A stretch of 8,725 nucleotides of DNA from Planctomycetaceae bacterium (lineage in GTDB: Bacteria; Planctomycetota; Planctomycetia; Pirellulales; UBA1268). The stretch lies in contig DONH01000104.1 of assembly GCA_003509235.1 (NCBI GenBank), positions 1-8,725 of the forward strand. Direction: 5' to 3'. The translations under genes were made by a program, and so were the position numbers. The notes beneath the pieces were generated by a model, which worked only from the letters and a program-made list of their open reading frames with translations, searched no databases and was not told where the DNA came from. This document shows positions 1-6,016 of this stretch, one piece after another; positions within the stretch are counted from its first letter, which is position 1; each line of letters begins with the position of its first letter.

Positions 1-1
1 A

Positions 2-1000
2 CACCACGGACGAAGCTTCGGGTATGCCACAGGAGGCATGAGGGACGACGACATTACAGACACCATGCGGGAAACATGGGATGTTTTCGACCCGGAATTT
101 CACGACTTCTACTGGAATCAGTGGACCGGAACAGCTTCGGAGTTCTCCGATCAGTGGAAGGCGAAAATATCGGAGGTCATCGACACCTATCATCCGGATA
201 TGATCTGGTTCGATGGACTCCGGACCGCTATGCGAGGAGATCATCCACGTGAGGAATATGTCCTCGACGTTCTCGCAAAATATTTCAACGATGCCTCACG
301 GAATCAGCAACGCGTGGCAATATGCAATAAACATGGTGGTGAATTTAATTTTCCTGAAGATGTTGGCCTCAAGTGCTACGAGAACGGGCGTGATATGCCA
401 ACCGATGTTGGCCCGTGGTTTCTCATTGATCGTGCCATTGCCTACCCCTGGAGTTACGTCAACAACAAACGGTACAGAGATGGAGCTGACTACCACGTTC
501 GCAGCATTGTTGATGTCGTGAGTCGTGGCGGCATTTTCCTGTTGTCACTCACACCAAAAGGCGACGGCTCTATTCCGCCTGAAGAGCGAGAAATCATGAA
601 GAACATTGGGAATTGGATGAAACTCAACGGAGAGGCTATCTACGGCAGTCGACCTTGGAGAATTCACGCTGAAGGCCCAACCATCACACGAGGGTTGAAA
701 CGTACCAATAAAGGCGAAGAGAGAGAGCAGTGGGATTGGCGCAAGGAATTTACTGCTCAGGACATTCGATTTACGCAGAAGGACAACATCCTCTATGCCA
801 TCGCGCTCGCCTGGCCGGACAATGGAAAACTCCAGATTGAATCACTCGCAGAAGGTTGTGAGGAAGCGATACAATCAATCAGTCTCATTGGCAGCAATAA
901 ACAACTGCCATGGAAACAAAGCAAAAAACATCTTGAGGTTACCGTGCCTGATGCACCGCCAGGCGAGTATGCTTTTACTTTCAAAATTCAGACAAAGTAA
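2..1000 (+). CDS. Alpha-L-fucosidase, GH29 family (5'-truncated by window edge)
   Basis: This is the C-terminal 332 residues of a retaining alpha-L-fucosidase, which hydrolyses terminal alpha-L-fucose from glycans. The frame stays open to the window edge: 12 codons before the ATG at 38 read HHGRSFGYATGG, which is family-like, so that ATG is internal and the true start is outside. The motif HPDMIWFDG puts the presumed catalytic nucleophile Asp at bases 212-214 (residue 71 of the visible part). A conserved strand follows, with 'DVVSRGGIFLLSLTPKGDG' and then 'NGEAIYGSRPW', the typical end of the GH29 catalytic barrel. The last ~100 residues ('AQDIRFTQKDNILYAIAL' onwards) look like the C-terminal beta-sandwich. 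The acid/base residue cannot be assigned safely. A sulfatase follows on the same strand after 130 bases, suggesting joint action on sulfated fucose-containing glycans (inference). The stop is TAA. The family call is secure; exact linkage preference is unknown. Confidence 0.93.
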   Translation, partial: HHGRSFGYATGGMRDDDITDTMRETWDVFDPEFHDFYWNQWTGTASEFSDQWKAKISEVIDTYHPDMIWFDGLRTAMRGDHPREEYVLDVLAKYFNDASRNQQRVAICNKHGGEFNFPEDVGLKCYENGRDMPTDVGPWFLIDRAIAYPWSYVNNKRYRDGADYHVRSIVDVVSRGGIFLLSLTPKGDGSIPPEEREIMKNIGNWMKLNGEAIYGSRPWRIHAEGPTITRGLKRTNKGEEREQWDWRKEFTAQDIRFTQKDNILYAIALAWPDNGKLQIESLAEGCEEAIQSISLIGSNKQLPWKQSKKHLEVTVPDAPPGEYAFTFKIQTK

Positions 1001-1109
1001 GCAAGCCTCGCCAGCTATTCAGAAACACCCAGCTACAAACCGCGTTCGTACGTCTATTTAAGCCCATTGAAAAAAGAACATCGACCCATCGCGTAAGTTG
1101 CCAGTGATG

Positions 1110-1128
1110 AGATCATACGGAGATCATA
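1110..1128 (+). repeat. Two direct copies of AGATCATA just before a sulfatase start
   Basis: AGATCATA occurs at 1110-1117 and again at 1121-1128, a period of 11 bases, close to one helical turn. The second copy overlaps the ribosome binding site of the sulfatase that starts at 1131. It could be a small operator or chance; two short copies alone do not decide. Confidence 0.45.
1119..1122 (+). promoter_or_regulatory. Ribosome binding site GGAG selecting the ATG at 1131
   Basis: GGAG lies 8 bases before the ATG at 1131. Neither the in-frame TTG at 1098 nor the ATG at 1107 has a comparable purine-rich stretch before it. Starting at 1131 also gives a conventional signal peptide beginning MQLLKRMKIG, with positive charges right at the N-terminus. 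Confidence 0.6.
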
Positions 1129-1130
1129 TT

Positions 1131-2732
1131 ATGCAATTACTTAAAAGAATGAAGATTGGTTTACTCGTTGTGCTGAGCTGGCATGCATACTCGGAGGCGT
1201 TGCTATCAGCAAGCAATTTGGCAGAAGACAAACGGCCAAACATTCTCTTTATTGTCGTTGATGATCAATCACCATTTGACCTCAAGGCATACAACCCGTC
1301 GTCTATCCTTGACACGCCAGTCATTAGCCAACTGGCATCCGATGGCATCGTACTCGATTCTGCCTACCATATGGGCGCCTGGACGGGTGGTGTATGTACA
1401 CCGTCAAGGCACATGATCATGTCTGGACGTACTCTCTGGCACATTCCGAATAAACCTGGGCGAATGAACAACCCCCACATCACAAATCCTCAACTCGTCC
1501 CGCCGGACCTTGCTCTTCACACACTGCCAGCCGTCTTCAATAACGCAGGGTACGACACCATGCGGACATGCAAAAATGGCAACAGTTACGAGGCGGCAAA
1601 CAAGCTTTTTACAGTTCGTCATGATGGCACCCGACGCGGAGCAAGTGATGATAAGGGCAGTCCTTGGCACACCAAGCAGGTTCTGGAATACCTTCAGAAT
1701 CGTGAAGCCTCAAAAGAACCTGATCCCTTTCTGATTTACTTTGGCTTCTCTCATCCCCATGACACGCGTGATGGCAGGCCTGAACTTCTTTCAAAATACG
1801 GTGCGGTGAACCATACCGATCAAAATACGTTGCCCCCTGCCAACTCAAAACAACCGCGACTTCCACCAAACTACCTCCCTGCTCATCCTTTTAATAACAC
1901 CCACATGACTGTCCGTGATGAAGTAGCCGTCAGTGGAGTCTGGAACAACAGAGATGAACAAACAATTAGGAATGAACTTGGTCGTGAGTTTGCTTGTAGT
2001 GAAAATATCGACATCCAGATTGGACGAGTTTTAGAAAAACTTGACGCCATGGGTGAACTGGAGAATACCTATATTTTTTACACTGCCGATCACGGCATGG
2101 CGATTGGAAGGCACGGCCTACAAGGAAAACAAAATCTTTACGAACATACATGGAGAGTACCACTGATTGTGAAAGGGCCTGGCATCAATCCTGGGTCACG
2201 AGCACGTGGCAATGTGTACTTGCTCGATGTGCTCGCCACCCTGTGTGACATTGCTGGTATTGAAGCACCCAAAACATCTGAGGGCACAAGCTTTTGGCCA
2301 GTCTTACAGGGCACTCAGGACATTACGCGAGAGACTCTTTACGGCGCGTACTGCGGTGGTGCCAAGCCCGGTATCCGATCGATACGAAGCGGGGATTGGA
2401 AACTGATTAAATACGAATCGACGAAAGATGGTGTTCAGGAGACACAACTTTTTAATCTTGCAGACAACCCCGAGGAGTTCATTCAGGAACACCACCAAGA
2501 GGCTCTTACCACGTTGATGGACAGATCACCAGAATCATTCAAGAAAAATCTGGCCGATGATCCAAGGCATGATCAGAAACGGAGAGAATTGGAGAATCTT
2601 CTGCTTGCAGAAATGCGACGCCTTGATGATCCATACCGGCTGTGGGATCAACCTGATGACGGCCTTCCAATCCCAGAGACGCGGAACCCTGATCCAAAAG
2701 AAAAAAAGTCAAAGCGCAAAAAGAACAAGTAA
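1131..2732 (+). CDS. Secreted S1-family sulfatase with canonical CTPSR motif
   Basis: A 533-residue sulfatase of the alkaline-phosphatase superfamily, hydrolysing sulfate esters, presumably on glycans. Residues 1-31 form a signal peptide (MQLLKRMKIG, a hydrophobic core, then SASNLA), so it is exported. The core starts at RPNILFIVVDD, with metal-binding Asp44/Asp45. The signature GGVCTPSR follows, with Cys89 the residue expected to be oxidised to formylglycine (bases 1395-1397) and Arg93. Further motifs are SHPHD (207-211), YTADHG with Asp320/His321, GKQNLYEH with Lys333, and a C-terminal SGDWKLI. All the usual catalytic positions are filled, so it should be active if a formylglycine-generating enzyme is present. 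The protein ends in a lysine-rich tail. The start was chosen for its RBS and signal peptide; a TTG at 1098 would give 544 residues. The upstream fucosidase suggests a sulfated fucan-type substrate (inference). The subfamily and actual substrate cannot be read from the sequence. Confidence 0.95.
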   Translation: MQLLKRMKIGLLVVLSWHAYSEALLSASNLAEDKRPNILFIVVDDQSPFDLKAYNPSSILDTPVISQLASDGIVLDSAYHMGAWTGGVCTPSRHMIMSGRTLWHIPNKPGRMNNPHITNPQLVPPDLALHTLPAVFNNAGYDTMRTCKNGNSYEAANKLFTVRHDGTRRGASDDKGSPWHTKQVLEYLQNREASKEPDPFLIYFGFSHPHDTRDGRPELLSKYGAVNHTDQNTLPPANSKQPRLPPNYLPAHPFNNTHMTVRDEVAVSGVWNNRDEQTIRNELGREFACSENIDIQIGRVLEKLDAMGELENTYIFYTADHGMAIGRHGLQGKQNLYEHTWRVPLIVKGPGINPGSRARGNVYLLDVLATLCDIAGIEAPKTSEGTSFWPVLQGTQDITRETLYGAYCGGAKPGIRSIRSGDWKLIKYESTKDGVQETQLFNLADNPEEFIQEHHQEALTTLMDRSPESFKKNLADDPRHDQKRRELENLLLAEMRRLDDPYRLWDQPDDGLPIPETRNPDPKEKKSKRKKNK

Positions 2733-2762
2733 TTCTTCTACCGCTAGTTGGGAGAGTCATTT

Positions 2763-4088
2763 TTACCAATGCACGTTGAGCCGTGTTCCAAAAACACTGG
2801 CCTCGCTGGCACCAGCAGTCGGCTCATCGGGTACAGCGTAATTGTAATTAAAAAGAATGCGTAAGCGATCTGCGAGATACCAGTTGAGCCCAAACGTCGC
2901 CTGGCCAAGCCGAATACCAGAAGTTGTCCCCTTCGGGCTCAATGGTGTATTTGGATCATAATAGTCAAGGTACGCATAGCGAGCGACAAGTTCCCAGCCA
3001 CCACGTCCTCTCGACCCACCACGAGAATGGCTACCCGATAAGCGCGGATGGCGTACTTTCACAGGACCAAAAACTCCGTCGTCTTTTTGGTATTTGCGAT
3101 ATTCACCGGTAATAAAATATCCAGCGCTTACGTAATATCCATGAAAAAACAATAACTCTCCCGCGTGCTGTGGTATGAGCGTGCCGTACCACTCCGCTTG
3201 CGTCCAGAGGGGGCCCCACACCCGCGCAATCTGAGTGTTAAAAAGCTGCTGATAACTCGCAGGAATACGAATAGTTGGTACAAACGGAGAGGTTGTTGAA
3301 TCTGTAAATTCAAGGAGTGGCGACGCATCAAGCTGGTTGATAACAACGACACCGTTTTCCGGAAGACGCTCTGAAAGAACAAGACCAAAATGGAGAACCT
3401 GCTCACCATCGCCTTCAAGAATCGGAGAAGCGGTCAGGCGGCTCGTTAATCCAACTGCAGCCCCGTCTCCACCCTCAAAGCTGGCTTGACCAACACCGTC
3501 ATGAAAGAGTCCCGTTGCGAACGTGGTTGTGTCATTGAGTTGGTCATTAAATAAAGACAGCCCCCAGCTACGAGCCGGATCGAGATCATTAATTGGCGAA
3601 CGTTCCATAAACGCATAGAAATTTGCACTTGTGCCACCCTCAAGGCTAAAAGGTTCACGATAATGCCCAAGTCGAACTTCAGGTTGCCCGTTGTATTTTC
3701 GTGACCCGATAAAAATATCACGTGGCACGACCGTTCCTGAGGCCATATCAATTTCAGCTATGTAACGACTATCTAAACCAAAATATCCTTGAGCACCAAC
3801 TCGAGCTCGCCGCAGACCAACAACACTTCCAAGATTCCCGAATGTGCTGATATTCGCTGTATCTTGAATCGACCAGAGTGCATCAGTATCAATGCGACCG
3901 CGTAACCGGAATGTGCTTCCATTCCGAAGCTCATAGATTCTTGGAAATCCCGGTTCCGTTCCCTCCGGATGTGAAATAGTACCGAATGTCGTAAAGTCTT
4001 CTGCGTGTCCAATCTGACTGAAAAGGAAAAGGCTGAGGAAGCAAACTCCAACAATCCATACGCAAAGTAGGTAACTACGGGCTGTCAT
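2763..4088 (-). CDS. Outer-membrane porin, phosphate-selective OprO/OprP-like
   Basis: A 441-residue outer-membrane beta-barrel resembling the phosphate-selective porin O/P family, which forms anion-favouring channels. Residues 1-29 are a signal peptide ending SQIGHA before EDF. The N-terminal half carries family-like elements: FRLRGRIDTDA (60-70), GLRRARVGAQGYF (91-103), then VRLGHYREPFSLEGG (138-152) and FYAFMERSP (157-165). The C-terminal half has alternating aromatic strands such as YYVSAGYFITGEYRKY (318-333) and WELVARYAYLDYY (365-377). The chain ends in LNVHW; a terminal aromatic residue is typical of the outer-membrane insertion signal. Residues 344-363 form a very basic Gly/Ser/Arg loop. 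The start at 4088 rests on the signal peptide; no strong RBS is seen before it. It follows a sulfatase on the same strand after 227 bases and ends 30 bases from the end of the opposite-strand sulfatase. The true solute could be phosphate, sulfate or anionic oligosaccharide. Confidence 0.85.
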   Translation of the reverse strand: MTARSYLLCVWIVGVCFLSLFLFSQIGHAEDFTTFGTISHPEGTEPGFPRIYELRNGSTFRLRGRIDTDALWSIQDTANISTFGNLGSVVGLRRARVGAQGYFGLDSRYIAEIDMASGTVVPRDIFIGSRKYNGQPEVRLGHYREPFSLEGGTSANFYAFMERSPINDLDPARSWGLSLFNDQLNDTTTFATGLFHDGVGQASFEGGDGAAVGLTSRLTASPILEGDGEQVLHFGLVLSERLPENGVVVINQLDASPLLEFTDSTTSPFVPTIRIPASYQQLFNTQIARVWGPLWTQAEWYGTLIPQHAGELLFFHGYYVSAGYFITGEYRKYQKDDGVFGPVKVRHPRLSGSHSRGGSRGRGGWELVARYAYLDYYDPNTPLSPKGTTSGIRLGQATFGLNWYLADRLRILFNYNYAVPDEPTAGASEASVFGTRLNVHW

Positions 4089-4298
4089 GGATCGGAGCCG
4101 TACTCGACTTTTCTCAAAATAAATTTTCCTAGTCTATCTTTCGGCGATCAACTCCCTGTTCTCGAGTAGGCTTCGGCACAAAGGACTTTTCTGCTGTTCC
4201 CTCCCCCTCTTCACAAAACAGGCAAACAGGGCAGCCTGCACCAGCGTGTCGGACCATCTAACTAGACCAACGTTTAATAGCCATTTCTAACGGATTCC

Positions 4299-4315
4299 AC
4301 AATCATTTCGATTGT
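4299..4315. repeat. Perfect 6-bp inverted repeat next to a T-run, after the sulfatase stop
   Basis: ACAATC, then a 5-base spacer ATTTC, then GATTGT lies directly beyond the stop codon of the - strand sulfatase. On the + strand it is followed by TTATTTTTTTT and so resembles a weak intrinsic terminator, but no + strand gene precedes it. In the sulfatase's own direction the T-run is missing on the far side. The stem is short and AT-rich. Confidence 0.3.
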
Positions 4316-5887
4316 TTATTTTTTTTCTAAAAGCTGGCTGGATGTGTCTTTCCGGAAGTGGATGTTTGAAAGCTCGTCTTTGACTGGTGCGAGTTGCTTG
4401 CCCTTCACACGGTCAATGTTCTCCGCCATGTCAAACCAGACTGCGGACATCACCTTTACACGATTGGGCTGCTCAGCAGAAAGATCATGAAGCTCAGTTC
4501 TGTCTGCGTCCATATTGTAAAGTTCCCAACGCCCACGTTTCGCTGAGACGAGTTTCCAGTCACCCTGCCTGAGTGCGCGGTCTGTTCCAAAATGAAAGTA
4601 CAATGTGTCATGAGGCTTTCTCTGCTCACCACGAAAGATTGGATTCAGCGAAAGACCTTGCAACGGATCAATTGCACGTGCACCGACTCGCTTCGGGTAG
4701 TTTGCGTTCCCAACATCTAAAAATGTCGCCATAAAATCGATCAAGTGGCCCGGCTGGCTGGTGTATGAACCAGGAGCTGTTTTGAGGCCTGCGGGCCAAT
4801 GCACAACAAGTGGTGACGAAATGCCCCCTTCGTGCTGGTTCTGCTTATAAAGCCGAAACGGTGTGTTACCAGCATGAGCCCAGCTGGCATCATATGTCCA
4901 ATACGACTCTGGGTCCCATGGAGCGAGACCACGACCACGTGTTCGTTCAAATGGACAGGCCCCATTGTCAGAGCAGAAGAGAATCAGTGTGTTGTCATAA
5001 ACTTCCATTGATTTAAGTTTTTCAACGAGTCGACCAACATTTTCATCAAGGACCTCTACCATCGCGGCAAATACTTCCATCCGCGACGCCTCCCATTGCT
5101 GTTCCTCTTTTGTGAGACTACTCCAAGCAGGAATGTGGTCAGGACGCGGGCTCAACTTCCATTTTGGTGGCAGAAGTCCACTGGCAAGCTGCTTTGTATG
5201 ACGCTCTTTTCTCAGCTGATCCCAGCCGGCGTCATAGCGTCCTCGATATTTCTCAACGGCTTTCTTTGGAGCCTGCAGTGGATAATGCGGTGCATTAAAT
5301 GCGGTGTACAGCAGAAACGGTTTATCTGCTGGTGCCTCATCTAGAAACTCACAGGCAAAATCAACGGCAGCGTACGTCGTATAAAACGGACGCCCGTTGA
5401 GAGTTTCCGGCACGGACCACTCTTTCCCATTGAGACGAAAGGTATCATCACCTGTAAAAAAATTTGTTGCACCAGAAAGATGTCCCCAATATCTCTGAAA
5501 TCCAAAATCTGTTGGCTGCTTGGAGAGATGCCACTTGCCTACCATAGCTGTGAAATAGTCCGCGTTACCAAGTACCTCAGCGATAGTTGCTCCCCGTGAA
5601 AGAGAGTCTCCGCCAGCCTGATCACAGTACAGGCCGGTAAGAAGTGAAACACGAGAGGAGTGGCACTTTGCAGTGTTATAGAACTGAGAAAAACGAAGGC
5701 CGTTAGCCGCCAGTTGATCGATATGTGGTGTTCTAATTTCTGAACCGTAGCATCCAAGATCTGCAAATCCCAGATCGTCCGCCATGATCAGCACAATATT
5801 TGGACGATCATCAGCAGACCGCGCCTGTGAATTGCCAACTAGACAGAGTGTAATTACAAAACTCTTGAAAATTCGTGAATGTGTCAT
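4316..5887 (-). CDS. Secreted S1-family arylsulfatase with atypical CHSSR motif
   Basis: A 523-residue sulfatase of the arylsulfatase type. A signal peptide (MTHSRIFKSFVITLCLVGNS) precedes ADDRPNIVLIMADD, with metal ligands Asp37/Asp38. The active-site segment reads FYNTAKCHSSRVSLLTG: Cys75 (bases 5663-5665) and Arg79 are in place, but the usual Pro at +2 of C-x-P-x-R is Ser. Other expected residues are present: GKWH (Lys118, His120), APHYP (His201), FCSDNG (Asp308/Asn309), YKQNQHEGG (Lys348) and GDWKL near 442-446. Apart from the Pro it therefore looks catalytically complete. The layout around SDNG and HEGGI resembles the large arylsulfatase group common in planctomycetes (my recollection, perhaps SulfAtlas S1_4). 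It lies 129 bases after the RND gene and 227 bases before the porin gene, all on one strand. A TTG directly upstream (5890) would add one residue; the ATG at 5887 is preferred. Substrate unknown. Confidence 0.95.
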   Translation of the reverse strand: MTHSRIFKSFVITLCLVGNSQARSADDRPNIVLIMADDLGFADLGCYGSEIRTPHIDQLAANGLRFSQFYNTAKCHSSRVSLLTGLYCDQAGGDSLSRGATIAEVLGNADYFTAMVGKWHLSKQPTDFGFQRYWGHLSGATNFFTGDDTFRLNGKEWSVPETLNGRPFYTTYAAVDFACEFLDEAPADKPFLLYTAFNAPHYPLQAPKKAVEKYRGRYDAGWDQLRKERHTKQLASGLLPPKWKLSPRPDHIPAWSSLTKEEQQWEASRMEVFAAMVEVLDENVGRLVEKLKSMEVYDNTLILFCSDNGACPFERTRGRGLAPWDPESYWTYDASWAHAGNTPFRLYKQNQHEGGISSPLVVHWPAGLKTAPGSYTSQPGHLIDFMATFLDVGNANYPKRVGARAIDPLQGLSLNPIFRGEQRKPHDTLYFHFGTDRALRQGDWKLVSAKRGRWELYNMDADRTELHDLSAEQPNRVKVMSAVWFDMAENIDRVKGKQLAPVKDELSNIHFRKDTSSQLLEKK

Positions 5888-5894
5888 CAATGTG

Positions 5895-5898
5895 CCTT
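5895..5898 (-). promoter_or_regulatory. Ribosome binding site AAGG for the CHSSR sulfatase
   Basis: Read on the - strand, AAGG (within GGTAAGG) stands 7 bases before the ATG at 5887. This supports the ATG over the adjoining TTG at 5890. Further upstream TATGAT (5937-5942) could be a -10 box, but no convincing -35 element goes with it, so no promoter is called. Confidence 0.5.
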
Positions 5899-6016
5899 AC
5901 CGTTCTTGACTTGTGCCGTTCAGATTGAAAGATGAAATCATACCAAAGGCATAATAAGGACTCGAACATTGACGCGTTCTGCACGCAACTCAGACCCAAA
6001 TCGGGCACATATCTTC

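Noticed and set aside
38..40. ATG at 38 as true start of the fucosidase
   Set aside because: The frame is open to the window edge with family-like residues before it, and only the later half of the catalytic domain would remain.
1098..1130. TTG (1098) or ATG (1107) as start of the first sulfatase
   Set aside because: No ribosome binding site before either, and the extra residues (MPVMRSYGDHI) would put a non-signal-like stretch before the signal peptide. The ATG at 1131 has GGAG 8 bases upstream.
3128..3418. 96-codon open frame on the - strand
   Set aside because: Overlaps the porin in another frame on the same strand; the porin frame carries the family motifs and signal peptide.
4089..4315. 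Promoter or small RNA in the 227-base gap before the porin gene
   Set aside because: TTGATC and AT-rich stretches occur on the - strand, but none pairs into a convincing -35/-10 set, and no small ORF with an RBS or strong hairpin was found.
4299..4328. Intrinsic terminator at the hairpin plus T-run
   Set aside because: The T-run follows the stem only on the + strand, where no gene reads into it; the stem is 6 bp and AT-rich. Kept only as an inverted repeat.
5888..6016. Sigma-70 promoter before the CHSSR sulfatase
   Set aside because: TATGAT is a fair -10 match, but the hexamer 18 bases upstream (TTCGAG) matches TTGACA at only two positions.
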